Position numbers and translations under genes: made by a program
The notes under the pieces: model-generated
Databases searched by the model: none
The model's input: only the letters and a program-made list of their open reading frames with translations
Told to the model about the DNA's origin: nothing
Part shown: in pieces, positions 1 to 10,628 of the stretch
Numbering within the stretch: position 1 is the stretch's first letter
Layout: each line of letters starts with the position of its first letter
Source of the DNA: Penium margaritaceum
Taxonomy: Eukaryota; Streptophyta; Zygnematophyceae; Desmidiales; Peniaceae
Length of the DNA stretch: 51,398 nucleotides
Direction of reading: 5' to 3'
Assembly: GCA_023375785.1 (NCBI GenBank)
Contig: SZWC01004986.1
Span: 59,017 to 110,414 of the forward strand

Positions 1-655
1 GGTTTGGGAACACTAGCTATCAACTAGAAAGCACAAAGACCTTCGATACGTAGTGACACGGCGTGGTAACCATGTACAGGGACAAACCAAAGTAGGCATA
101 TGTCACTAACCATGACCAAACGGATTTCACAGTGTGTGGTCAACGTATAAAACTCATAACATGAGTTACAAATGGTCAGTGGGGGAAACCATGGGTTGGG
201 AACACTAGTTATCAACTAGCAAGTAGAAATATTTTCAACAAGTAGTGGCAGGGTGTGGCTAGCGTGCACAGTGACCAACCAAAGGATGCATACGTCACAG
301 ACTATGACCGAAGAAGTCCACAATGTGTGGTCAACATTGACAACTCATAACACGAGTCACAAATGGTCAGAGGGAGAGACAATGGTTTGGGAACCCTATG
401 TATCAACTAGAAAGGACAAAGAACTTCAATATGCAGTGGCACGGTGTGGCTAATATGCACACCAAACAATCAAACTCGGCATATGTCACTGACCATGACC
501 AGAGAATTTCGATATGGGTGGTCAACGTTGACCAACCATAACACAAGTCACAAACAGTCAGGGGAGGAATCCTTTTTACGGGAATATCAGTTCTCAACTA
601 GCAAGTACAATGACCTTCACTCAATAGTAGCACGGTGTGGCTACCATGCACATTG
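1..655. repeat. 191-bp satellite array, left block
   Basis: Tandem satellite monomers of about 191 bp. The shared core (CAACTCATAACACGAGTCAC or a variant) recurs near 151, 342 and 534. By their diagnostic differences the monomers run m1, m2, m3, m4 of the six-monomer set described at 33636-34779. The block ends inside an m4 monomer, and the same monomer resumes at 4230 after LTR element 1. Short open frames here reflect the repeat and are not genes. Confidence 0.95.
519..534. repeat. 16-bp perfect palindrome in satellite monomer m3
   Basis: TGGTCAACGTTGACCA equals its own reverse complement. It is the longest form of a dyad found at the same place in most monomers. m4 and many m6 copies keep a 12-bp core (GTCAACGTTGAC). 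m2 has one mismatch (GTCAACATTGAC), m1 has lost part of the right arm, and m5 is changed to GTAAACTTTGAC. Separate TGACCA and GGTCA half-sites occur elsewhere in each monomer. A role as a binding site for a satellite protein is only inference. Confidence 0.8.
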
Positions 656-1286
656 TGTCAGAATTGAGAAGATGACCACCATCAAACTCCTATCACCTGA
701 ATATCCCAGGCACTCTGAATAATGGTTCAGCTCCGGCCTCGAATCATCTCGGTGACATTTCCAAATAGCCGTTAATGGCCATCCACCGACCAAACGGAAC
801 TATAACCGAGCAATCCAATAATAAGGGGTCCAACCGCAAGCACGTCCGGCTAGTGCACCAGAAGCCGTTGCATATGATTTTTCCTGTTCTGTCTTTGATA
901 TAAGGAGGATGTTCATTCCCTCCTGGTTTAACCAGAACAGTTCTGCTTATCCTGTTCCCCTTTGGTTCCGCGGCTTCGCCGCCGTGACTTCGCTCTGCTC
1001 GCTCCTCCGATTTCTCGTCTTCGCCAGCCGCTCTCAACACTTCGCTCCGTCACTCTCGCTCCTTCGCTCAGCTCTCTTACTCCGCCAACCATCTCTCACC
1101 TCGTCAGAACTCTCTCTCACACCAACTTGTCTACCTCGGCTACCTCGAGTCTCAGTCTCTATCCGCTTCCGCGACTAACTCCTTGGACCGTTCCCGCTTA
1201 CGTCACTTTGCTGACGTACACGTGCATGTCCTGACGCTTCTGTCAGCTTCTACTGCTGCTGTCCTCATCCCTGCATTCTTCTGACA
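656..1286 (+). repeat. 5' LTR of element 1
   Basis: It begins TGTCAGAATTGAG and ends TTCTTCTGACA, and it aligns with 3599-4229 without gaps. It contains a TATA-like box at 899-905. Its open frames (such as 909-1178) are in a C-rich stretch and have no recognisable product. Confidence 0.93.
899..905 (+). promoter_or_regulatory. Candidate TATA box in 5' LTR of element 1
   Basis: TATAAGG sits 243 bp into the LTR, in the context TTTGATATAAGGAGG. The 3' LTR keeps the same box at 3842-3848. It is the best TATA match in this LTR and would place a transcription start roughly 30 bp downstream. Confidence 0.5.
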
Positions 1287-1298
1287 TGGTATCAGAGC
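1287..1298 (+). other. Primer binding site, initiator tRNA-Met type
   Basis: TGGTATCAGAGC directly follows the CA end of the 5' LTR. This is the plant LTR-retrotransposon primer site complementary to the 3' end of initiator tRNA-Met. The nested element has the same site at 19243-19254. Confidence 0.9.
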
Positions 1299-1800
1299 TT
1301 CAGGAAACATCACCTGGTGCCCGGTGACCGCGTCATCGCTCTGCTGTTATCCTCCCTCCATCGCTTCCACCTGCAATCTTCCCCCGCCGCTACCATCGCC
1401 TCGCACTTCCCCGCTTCACCCGCAGCTGACATCAGCAGCATTGCCTGACGAGTTCCCACACTGAAGAGACGCATCGTCATCCTAAGAAATCCCTGCACCC
1501 ATTTCCGCAACCGTGACTAACAACCGGTGACTTGTCGCCCACATCACCCGCAAGCAACTCTCGAGCCGTCGCCTGCCGTCAACTACCAAGAAGCTTCCTG
1601 CCCTCTGCCATTCACTACCCCTTATCACCTTTGCTACTGCAAGCATCTTCTCCTCTCACATCCTGCCTCATTAGCTTCATCTGCTCCTTCCTCGCCGTCA
1701 TCCTCTGTCTGCCTACGTCCATCATCTCGAGCCGCCTTCTCGCATCGTCTCCTTGCCTCGTCAGCAGCTGCAGTCAAAACTGCCGCCGTCAGGATCGGAT

Positions 1801-2002
1801 ACCACTAGTCTTCTTGGTCTCATTTCCGAGCCAACTGGGGAACAGGCCGTCACTCTCCTGACATCAGCGGTCTAGTGCCTCTGCCCGCTGCCTGACTCCC
1901 TCTGCCGCAACCAACCTCTTCCAACTGACAGGATATCAGACACCACCAGTCTTCCTGCTCCCATTTCCGAGCCAACTGGGGAACAAGCCGTCACTCTCCT
2001 GA
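1801..2002 (+). repeat. Direct repeat pair in element 1 interior
   Basis: Two copies of about 61 bp lie 141 bp apart, at about 1801-1861 and 1942-2002. Both carry the core TTTCCGAGCCAACTGGGGAA followed by a shared CCGTCACTCTCCTGA. The rest of 1299-3041 is C/T-rich. Its short frames shift often and match nothing I know. Confidence 0.75.
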
Positions 2003-2300
2003 AAGCAGAAGAAGTGGTTGTGTCACTCCAACTCCCTGCGGCATCGCCCCTCATCGCATCTCCCACCGCCCGCATAACTTCCAACTTCTCTTCTTCAGCA
2101 TCATCATCAGCCTCCAGCCTTCAGTTCTCGCGTCATACTCATTTGGTTCCATCAGCCGTCCTTGCCATCCTCGCTCCAGCGTCCTCAGCTCCATCAGCCG
2201 CCAGTTCCTACCTCATCCCCATCTCTTTGTCATCTGCATCCTCCGCGCCGCCTTCACATCAATCATCTTCATCAACATCATCTTGCAGTGCACGTGGTTC

Positions 2301-2772
2301 CACCCCTGCGCCCACTCATTCATCAATCGTTTCCTCCGTTTCCGCATCGTTTTTCCGCTCGGCACAAGGATCCGCCCGGTCGCATCGCCTGTTCCGCGAC
2401 GACCTGCGCCCACGCTGAAACTTCCTTCACCGCACGCGGCTCGCCCCTGCGCCCACTCCGTCATCATCAGCTTCCGCTTTCTCATCAGCAACCATCAGCA
2501 TCTGTGAACGGCACTAGGATCTGCACGAGCTAGCTGCTCGTTTTCGTAGCAGCCTGCACCCATGCCTGCAGCAGATTTCTTGCGGCGCGTTGGCCTCTGC
2601 CTTCCCTTGCCGCATCCTACTCCCCTGTTTCAACTCGTGCCTGTGGATTCGCCCTTGCTCCCACTCCATCATCAATCGTTCCTCGCCATCTACATCATTC
2701 TCAGCTCGGCACAAGGATCCGCCCAGTCACATCGCCCATTCCGGGACAACCTGCGCCCACGCCGAAAACATC
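2301..2772 (+). repeat. Imperfect direct repeats in element 1 interior
   Basis: A segment at about 2301-2425 (CGCCCACTCATTCATCAATC, then GCTCGGCACAAGGATCCGCC, then CCTGCGCCCACGC) recurs diverged at about 2650-2772, roughly 348 bp downstream. Partial copies of the CCCCTGCG-CCACTC-ATCATC part lie near 2449 and 2791. The repeats suggest growth by local duplication, and no coding potential is clear. Confidence 0.65.
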
Positions 2773-3041
2773 CGGCGCGCACGTGATTTCACCCCTGCGT
2801 CCACTCAATCATCAATCATTCTTCCACCTTCAGCATTACTCTACACAAAATCTGCTCGCTCGCATCACCAACCTCATGATAACATGTCCTCACCCTGCCA
2901 CTCAAACCTCCCTGCGCCACCTTCATTGTCTGGTGAACAAAACATTGGTCTCTGTGGTGAACGGCATCAAGTGCTCCCTCTCATTAGTCGTCGGGACTAA
3001 CAATTACTTTTCATCCCGCCTCTCAACATCAGCCCCTCAAC

Positions 3042-3554
3042 ATGACACACTGGGTTCGCAAAATACTCGTATCAGTGGGCTCTATCGTCGAACCCTCACG
3101 CATCCTTCACTTCAAAGAACTCGGACAACACAACTTTTTAGAATGAAGACCCATCTGGGAGGACATGTTTCAAACCATCGCCATTGATCACAACAATGTG
3201 ATTGATATCCTCCGCTTCCAACCGTTCGTGGGACAAATGCAAGCCGACTTCCCCACCACCTCATCTATGGAGCTCTACTAGAATCACTGGTTCGAAGTCG
3301 AAGAACTGATTCTTCGACTCCTCTATCTCGCCACTGACACGACGTTTCGTGACACCCTGGAAAACCATCGCTCAGGAACTGACCCACTGAACAATGTCTT
3401 CCTCAGCATTAACCGACGATGCACCCATGGGCACCGTCTTCATCACCTACACATCATCCCTCCCTACCAGATATCCATGGATCAACTACCCCAACCACCT
3501 CCTTGTCCTGCCCTGGCCCAACTTCCTTTTCCACCACCTCCTCCAAGCCTGTAA
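3042..3554 (+). pseudogene. Broken ORF of element 1, possible gag remnant
   Basis: From the ATG at 3042 one frame runs to TAA at 3552-3554, about 170 codons, broken by TGA at 3144-3146 and TAG at 3279-3281. The middle reads as a plausible helical protein, with hydrophobic and charged residues such as HWFEVEELILRLLYLATDT. The C-terminal 30 residues are Pro-rich. There is no zinc knuckle, protease or polymerase motif. By position it could be a degenerate gag, but I cannot assign a family. It lies just upstream of the G-run and the 3' LTR. Confidence 0.4.
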
Positions 3555-3590
3555 AACCTCAACTCAGAAGTCACCTCAGGGGTCATCTTC

Positions 3591-3598
3591 ACGGGGGG
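3591..3598 (+). other. Polypurine tract of element 1
   Basis: ACGGGGGG lies immediately before the TG of the 3' LTR, where plus-strand priming is expected. The tract is short and G-only in its core. Confidence 0.6.
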
Positions 3599-4229
3599 TG
3601 TCAGAATTGAGAAGATGACCACCATCAAACTCCTATCGCCTGAATATCCCAGGCACTCTGAATAATGGTTCAGCTCCGGCCTCGAATCATCTCGGTGACA
3701 TTGCCAAATAGCCGTTAACGGTCATCCACGGACCAAACGGAACTCCAACCGAGCAATCCCCTAATAAGCGGTCCGACCGCAAGCACGTCCGGCTAGTGCA
3801 AAAGTAGCCGTTGCATATGCTTTGTCCTGTTCTGTCTTTGATATAAGGAGGATGTTCATTCCCTCCCAGTTTAACCAGAACAGTTCTGCTCATCATGTTC
3901 CCCTTTGGTTCCGCGGCTTTGCCGCCGTGTCTTCGCTCTGCTCGCTCCTCCGACTTCCCGTCTTCGCCAGCCGCTCTCAACGCTTCGCTCCGTCACTCTC
4001 GCTCCTTCGCTCAGCTCTCTTACTCCGCCAACCATCACTCACCTCACCAGAACTCTCTCTCACACCAACTTGTCTACCTCGGCTACCTCGCGTCTCAGTC
4101 TCTATCATCTTCCGCGACTAACTCCTCGGACCGTTCCCGCTTACGTTACTTTGCTGACGTACACGTGCATGTCCTGACGCTTCTGTCTGCTTCTGCTGCT
4201 GCTGTCCTCGTCCCTGCATTCTTCTGACA
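3599..4229 (+). repeat. 3' LTR of element 1
   Basis: It is a 631-bp gapless partner of 656-1286 with 36 substitutions by hand count (about 5.7%). It ends TTCTTCTGACA, followed by the target duplication CAATG and m4 satellite. Confidence 0.93.
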
Positions 4230-4875
4230 CAATGACCGACCAAAGTAGGCAAATGTACTGCCTTTGACCAAAGAAATCCGCTGTGTGTGTTCAACGTTGA
4301 CAACTCATAATACGAGTCACAAATGGTCAGAGGGGGAAACAATGGTTTGGGAACACCAAGTATCAAATAGCAAGGACAAGGAGCTTCAATACATTGTGGC
4401 ACGGTGTGCATACCATGCACGATGACCAACCAAAGTAGGCATATGCCACTGACCATGACCAAGCAATGTCACGAAGTGTGGTAAACTTTGACAACTCATA
4501 ACACGAGTCACAAATGGTCAGGGTGGAAGAGAATGGTTTGTGAATACTAGTTATCGACTACCAAGTACAAATATCTTCAATATGCAGTGGCATAGCGTGG
4601 CTACAATGCACAGTGACCAACCAAAGTATGCATATGTCACTGACCACAAACAAAGAATTTCACTTCATGTGGTCAACATTTACAACTCACAACACGAGTC
4701 ACAGATAGTCAGAGGGGGTTAACAATGGTTTGGGAACACTAGCTATCAACAAGAAAGCACAAAGACCTTCGATACGTAATGACACGGCGTGGTAACCATG
4801 TATAGTAACAAACCAAAGTAGGCATATGTCACAAACCATGACCAAATGGATTTCACAATGTGTGGTCAACGTTGA

Positions 4876-4930
4876 AAACTCATAACACGAGTCACAATGG
4901 TCAGTGGCATGGTTTGGCTAGCGTGAACAG
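4876..4930. repeat. m1/m2 junction with internal deletion
   Basis: An m1 monomer is cut just after its ACACGAGTCACAATGGTCAG core and joined to the start of m2 (GGCATGGTTTGGCTAGCG). About 67 bp present in other m1 copies are missing. It looks like a simple deletion or unequal exchange. Confidence 0.7.
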
Positions 4931-5095
4931 TGACCAAACAAAGGATGAATACGTCACTGACTATGACTGAAGAAATTCATTATGCGTGGTCAACATTGAC
5001 AACTCATAACACGAGTCACAAATGGTCAGAGGGAGAGACAATGGTTTGGGAACCCTATGCATGGACTAGAAAGGACAAATAACTTCAATACGTAG

Positions 5096-5286
5096 TGGCA
5101 CGGTGTGGCTACTATGCACACCAGACAAACAAACTAGGCATATGTCACTGACCATGACCAAAGAATGTCACCATGTGTGGTAAATTTTGACAACTCATAA
5201 CACGAGTCACAAATGGTCAGAGGGAGAGACAATGGTTTGGGAACCCTATGCATGGACTAGAAAGGACAAATAACTTCAATACGTAG
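5096..5286. repeat. Chimeric m3/m5/m2 satellite monomer (copy 1)
   Basis: This 191-bp monomer starts as m3 (ACCAGACAAACAAACTAGGC), has the m5 centre (GAATGTCACCATGTGTGGTAAA) and ends with the m2 tail (GAGGGAGAGACAATGG, then CCCTATGCATGGACTAG). A normal m3 follows at 5287, giving a seven-monomer unit. The same chimera occurs at 48823-49013 with about five differences. Confidence 0.8.
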
Positions 5287-6954
5287 TGGCACGGTGTGGC
5301 TACTATGCACACCAGACAAACAAACTAGGCATATGTCACTGACCATGACCAAAGAATTTCAATGTGGGTGGTTAACGTTCACCAACCATAACACGAGTCA
5401 CAAACGGTCTGAGGGGGAAACAATGGTCCGGGAATATCAGTTCTCAACTAGCCAGTACAACGCCCTTCAATCAGTAGTAACACGGTGTGGCTACCATGCA
5501 CAATGACCGACCAAAGTAGGCATATGTACTGCCTTTTACCAAAGAAATCCGTCGTGTGTGGTCAACGTTGAAAACTCATAATACGAGTCACAAATAGTCA
5601 GAGGGGGACACAATTGTTTGAGAACACCAGGTATCAACTAGCAAGCACAATGATCTTCAATACGTTGTGGCACGATGTGGATACCATGCACGATGACCAA
5701 CCAAGGTATGCATATGTCACTGACCATGACCAAAGAATGTCACCATGTGTGGTAAATTTTGACAACTCATAACACGAGTCACAAATGGTGAGAGTGGAAG
5801 ATAATGGTGTCAAAATACTAGTTATCCACTAGCAAGTACAAATACCTTCAATATGTAGTGGCACAGTGTGGCTACAATGCACAGTGACCAACCAAAGTAT
5901 GCATATGTCACTCACCACGACCAAATAATGTCACTAAGTGTGGTAAACTTTGACAACTCATAACACGAGTCACAAATGGTCAGGGTGGAAGATAATGGTT
6001 TGTGAATACAAGTTATCGACTAGCAAGTACAAATATCTTCAATATGTAGTGGTACAGTGTGGCTACAATGCACAGTGACCAACCAAAGTATGCATATGTC
6101 ACTGACCATGAACAAAGACTTTCACGTCATGTGGTCAACATTTACAACTCAACACGAGTCACAGATAGTCAGAGGGGGCTAACAATGGTTTAGGAACACT
6201 AGCTGTCAACGTGAAAGCACAAAGACCTTTGATACGTAATGACACGGCATGGTAACCATGTACAGTGACAAACCAAAGTAGGCATATGTGACAAACCATG
6301 ACCAAACGGATTTCACAGTGTGTGGTCAATGTTGAAAACTCATAACACGAGTCACAAATGGTCAGTGGGGGAAACCATGGGTTGGGAACACTAGTTATCA
6401 ACTAGCAAATGGAAAGATTTTCAACAAGTAGTGGCACGGTGTGGCTAGCGTGCACAGTGACCAACCAAAGGATGCACACATCACTCACTATGACCAAATA
6501 AGTCCATTATGCATGGTCAACATTGACAACTCATAACACGAGTCACAAATAGTCAGAGGGAGAGACAATGGTTTGGGAACCCTATGTATGGACTAGAAAG
6601 GACAAACACCTTCAATGCGTAGTGGCACGGTGTCGCAAATATGCACACCAAACAACCAAACTAGGCATATGTCACCGACCATGATGAAAGAATTTCAATA
6701 TGGGTGGTCAACATTCACCAACCATAACACGAGTCACAAACGGTCAGAGGGGGAAACAATGGTCTGTGAATATCAGTTCTCAACTAGCAAGTACAGCGAC
6801 CTTCAATCAGTATAAGCACGGTGTGGCTACCATGCACAATGACCGACCAAAGTAGGCATATGTACTACCTTTGACCAAAGAAATCCGCTGTGTGTGGTCA
6901 GCGTTGACAACTCATAATAGGAGTCACAAATGGTCAGAGGGGGAGACAATGGTT

Positions 6955-6955
6955 N
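6955..6955. other. Single-N assembly gap with duplicated flanks
   Basis: One N separates about 6593-6954 from about 6956-7316. These two stretches, each about two monomers, are nearly identical and both contain the rare m3 variant CACCGACCATGATGAAAG. This suggests two contig ends that overlap but were not merged. Confidence 0.75.
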
Positions 6956-7751
6956 GACTAGAAAGGACAAAGAACTTCAATACGTAGTGGCACGGTGTGG
7001 CTACTATGCACACCAAACAACCAAACTAGGCATATGTCACCGACCATGATGAAAGAATTTCAATATGGGTGGTCAACATTCACCAACCATAACACGAGTC
7101 ACAAACGGTCAGAGGGGGAAACAATGGTCTGTGAATATCAGTTCTCAACTAGCAAGTACAGCGACCTTCAATCAGTACAAGCACGGTGTGGCTACCATGC
7201 ACAATGACCGACCAAAGTAGGCATATATACTACCTTTGACCAAAGAAATCCGCTGTGTGTGGTCAGTGTCGACAACTCATAATAGGAGTCACAAATGGTC
7301 AGAGGGGGAGACAATGGTTTGGGAACACCAGGTATCAACTAGCAAGCACAAGGACCTTTAATAAGTTGTGGCACGGCATGGATACCATGCATGATGACCA
7401 ACCAAAGTAGGCATATGTCACTGGCCATGACCAAATAATGTCACTATGTGTGGTAAACTCTGACAATTCATAACACGAGTCACAAATGGTCAAGGAGGAA
7501 GAAAATGGTTTGTGAATACTAGTTATCGACTAGCAAGTACAAATACCTTCAATATGTAGTGGCACAGCGTGGCTACCATGCACAGTGACCAACCAAAGTA
7601 TGCATATGTCAGTGACCATGACCAACAAATTTCACTTCATGTGGTCAGCGTTGACAACTCACAACACGAGTCATAGATAGTCAGAGGGGAGTAAGAATGG
7701 GTTGGGAACACTAGCTATCAATTAGAAAGCACAAAGACCTTCAATACGTAG

Positions 7752-8133
7752 TGACACGGCGTGGTAACCACGTACAGTGACAAACCAAACTAGGAATATG
7801 TCACTAACCATGACCAAAGAATTTCAATATGGGTGGTCAACGTTCACAACCCATAACATGAGTCACAAATGGTCAGAGGGGGAGACAATGGGTTGGGAAC
7901 ACTAGGTATCAATTAGAAAGCACAAAGACCTTCAATACGTAGTGACACGGCGTGGTAACCACGTACAGTGACAAACCAAACTAGGAATATGTCACTAACC
8001 ATGACCAAAGAATTTCAATATGGGTGGTCAACGTTCACAACCCATAACATGAGTCACAAATGGTCCGAGGGGGAAACAATGGACTGGGAACACTAGTTAT
8101 CAACTAGCAAGTATGAAGAACTTCAACAAGTAG
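7752..8133. repeat. Recent tandem duplication of one m1-like monomer
   Basis: Two adjacent 191-bp monomers (7752-7942 and 7943-8133) share an otherwise rare mix: m1 start (TGACACGGCGTGGTAACCAC), m3-like centre (AATTTCAATATGGGTGG) and AACCCATAACATGAGTCAC. They differ mainly in their 3' tails, m6-like in the first and m1-like in the second. The pattern fits a one-monomer unequal exchange. Confidence 0.75.
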
Positions 8134-9162
8134 TGGGACGGTGTGGCTAGCGTGCACAGTGACCAACCAAAGGATGAATACGTCACTGACTATGACGGAA
8201 GAATTCCACTATGTGTGGTCAACATTGACAACTCATAACATGAGTCACGAATGGTCAGAGGGAGAGACAATGGGTTGGGAACCCTATGCATGGACTAGAA
8301 AGGACAAATAACTTCAATACGTAGTGGCACAGTGACGCTACTATGCACACCAAAAACCAAACTATGCATATGTCACTGACCATAACCAAACAATTACAAT
8401 ATGGGTGGTCAACGCTCACCAACCATAACACGAGTCACAAACGGTCACAGGGGGAAACAATGGTCCGGGAAAATCAGTTCTCAACTAGCAAGTACAAAGA
8501 CATTCAATCAGTAGTAGCACGGTGTGGCTACCATGTACAATGACCGACCACAGTAGGCATATGTACTGTCTTTGACCAAAGAAATCCGCTGTGTATGGTC
8601 AACGTTGACAACTCATAATACGAGTCACAAATAGTCAGAGGGGGAAACAATTGTTTGGGAAAACCATGTATCAACTAGCAAGCACAATGACCTTCAGTAC
8701 CTTGTGGCACGGTGTGGATACCATGCACGATGACCAACCATATGTCACTGACCATGACCAAAGAATGTCACCATGTGTGGTAAACTTTGACAACTCATAA
8801 CACGAGTCACAAATGGTCAGAGTGCAAGATAATGGATTCTACATACTAGTTATCAACTAGCAAGTACAAATACCTTCAATATGTAGTGAAACAGTGTGGC
8901 TACAATATACAGTGTCCAACCAAAGTATGCATATGTCACTGACCATGACCAAAGAAATTCACTTCATGTGGTCAATGTTGACAACTCAAAAGACAAGTTG
9001 GAGATATTCAGAGGGGGTAACAATGGTTTGGGAACTCTAGCTAACAACAAGAAAGCACAGAGACCTTCGATACGTAGTGACACGGCGTGATAACCATGTA
9101 CAGTGACAAACCAAAGTAGGCATATGTCACGAACCATGACCAAAAGAATTTCACAGTGTGTG

Positions 9163-10331
9163 TGTTAAGCACTCTTCATCCGCAGCTCCGCGGGGAAATC
9201 CATCCGCGGAGAAAGCCTGGGCAGGCTAAGATCCGTGCACAACACGCTGGCTCTCGCGGACGCGCTTGAGCGAGGGGTAGCACGGGGTCCAGGGGCAATG
9301 AGGACCAGGATGTCTACAGGAGAGCCACCGCATATTAGCACAATCACCTGCGGCGGTTCCCCCAACTCAAGCGCTTGTGGCGGAGAAGGAAAGAGGCGGG
9401 AAGGAGTGGCGGGAAATCCGCGGTACAAGGAGAACAGGGACAAGCCGCAGCAAGTTCCGCAATCACTAACAGGGCGCAGATAGGTCAGCCGAAGGGCCGA
9501 GCAATCAAGGGAGGGAACATCCAATTAGCATGAGTGATCGTGCATCAATCACGGAGGAGCCCCTGGAGACGCATCGTGGAAGACAAAGATTCAATAAGGA
9601 ACACGAAGAACCACGTGCACGAGCCGCAGATGAAGAAAATTATCAGTAGGAGATGTACTGTGTGTGAGTGTGTGGGTGGATGGCTCAGGACGAGACCCGC
9701 GGTGCGTAGCCGTACTGCGTGGAGTTCAAGTAGCAGGAAAGAGGATAGTGTGAGAGGGATGAGACCGACGGCATGTAGACATGCTGTGCGGAGTCCCAAG
9801 TAGAAAAGGGCCGCAGTAGCAGTAGCACAAGTGCAACTCAGTCTTGCATGCCTTTCTGAGCAATACTCCGCCTCCATGTACTCTGCCAAATTCATCTAAG
9901 ACATTCAATCGCTCTCGTTGCTCACTATCCCACTGCCTCCGTGCCTTCTGTAACTCTTAGAATCCTGTCTGCGGACCGCGGAATTGCGTGCGTGAAAAAC
10001 CAAAAGTCCGAGTGAAGTGAACTGCCGGCGGTACCTTCGCTTGCACACGTCTGCGGAACAAGGGTTCTGCGGAGAGGAGCTGGAAGCCACGCGGTGACGG
10101 CTCCCGTGTGGCAAGGAGTGGACCGCGGAGTTTCATTCATCGGTGAGGTTCGTGCATAGAAATTCAGGCCTTCAGTCCACATAACTACCAGTAGCTAGGG
10201 GTTGGGACCCCGTGATTCCGCTACATATCTAAGTAGAGCTGTGATAGTAGTGAAAAGTGCATGATCTGCGGGCTACACAGAATTGCGACTGCGCGGAGAT
10301 AGTTGGAGGTGCGGAAAAATTGGAGGTATCA
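9163..10331 (+). repeat. 5' LTR of the Gypsy element
   Basis: It starts TGTTAAGCAC, ends GGTATCA, and is rich in CCGCGG. It aligns with 26821-27985 along its whole length with substitutions and small indels. The junction with the satellite is sharp at 9162/9163. The frames within it on both strands are not supported as genes. I could not pick out a convincing TATA box. Confidence 0.92.
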
Positions 10332-10628
10332 GTGTCATGGTGCGGTGAGCGTGGACAGTTCCTTGCTCTTTTTTCAGCGGAACTGCACGTGACCTTAGAT
10401 CAGTCATTGATATCGGCAGCAAGCGCTTTGTATCAAGATTGCAGGAGACGGCAGCAACATTCATCCGTGCGGTGCTTCTTGCCGTGCCGAGCCACCAGTT
10501 ACGAAAACGTTCAGAATTCCTCGCTGGTGCTGTCCCGCACCCCGGTCAGCTCCTCACCAGGCGCCGATCCGCTGGTCCAACATCGGCGGGTGAACGAGTG
10601 GCTGGAGCAGCTACACTGACGTCACATC
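10332..10628 (+). other. Leader of the Gypsy element with candidate primer site
   Basis: The likely primer site is TGGTGCGGTGAGCGTGG at 10338-10354, six bases after the LTR end. It starts with the TGG expected opposite tRNA CCA, but I cannot name the tRNA. The rest is leader up to the gag ATG at 10629. The gag frame is also open upstream, broken by TGA at 10617-10619, so gag could begin earlier. Confidence 0.5.

Larger units (their letters stand above)
656..4229 (+). mobile_element. LTR retrotransposon 1, non-autonomous
   Basis: The two terminal direct repeats are exactly 631 bp each (656-1286 and 3599-4229), starting TG and ending CA. An initiator-tRNA-Met primer site follows the 5' LTR and a G-run precedes the 3' LTR. 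The flanks are CATTG (651-655) and CAATG (4230-4234). Other m4 monomers read GCACAATGACC here, so this is a 5-bp target duplication with one later change. The 2.3-kb interior is pyrimidine-rich, with internal repeats and one broken ORF. I see no protease, integrase, reverse transcriptase or RNase H, so it would depend on another element. I count 36 differences between the LTRs. Confidence 0.93.
4230..9162. repeat. 191-bp satellite array, second block
   Basis: The satellite resumes in m4 at the exact base interrupted at 655 and runs to an m1 monomer, broken at 9162 by the Gypsy element. The m6 anchor (TTCACTTCATGTGG or variant) recurs near 4662, 6120, 7632 and 8961. Spacings of 1.33-1.51 kb exceed the basic 1,144 bp, so extra or rearranged monomers are common here. 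Confidence 0.95.

Noticed and set aside
24-722. Open frames of 60-92 codons on both strands in the satellite (and dozens of similar ones to 51398)
   Set aside because: They recur with the monomer period, match other monomers in the same frame, and start and stop at repeat positions. They have no ribosome or splice context and are by-products of the repeat.
1-9162. CRISPR-like array
   Set aside because: Repeats are contiguous 191-bp monomers without unique spacers, typical of satellite DNA.
10332-10337. Extending the 5' LTR to 10337 so that the primer site would abut it
   Set aside because: The matching end of the 3' LTR reads GTGTGG, which is satellite. The 5-bp target duplication would also be lost.
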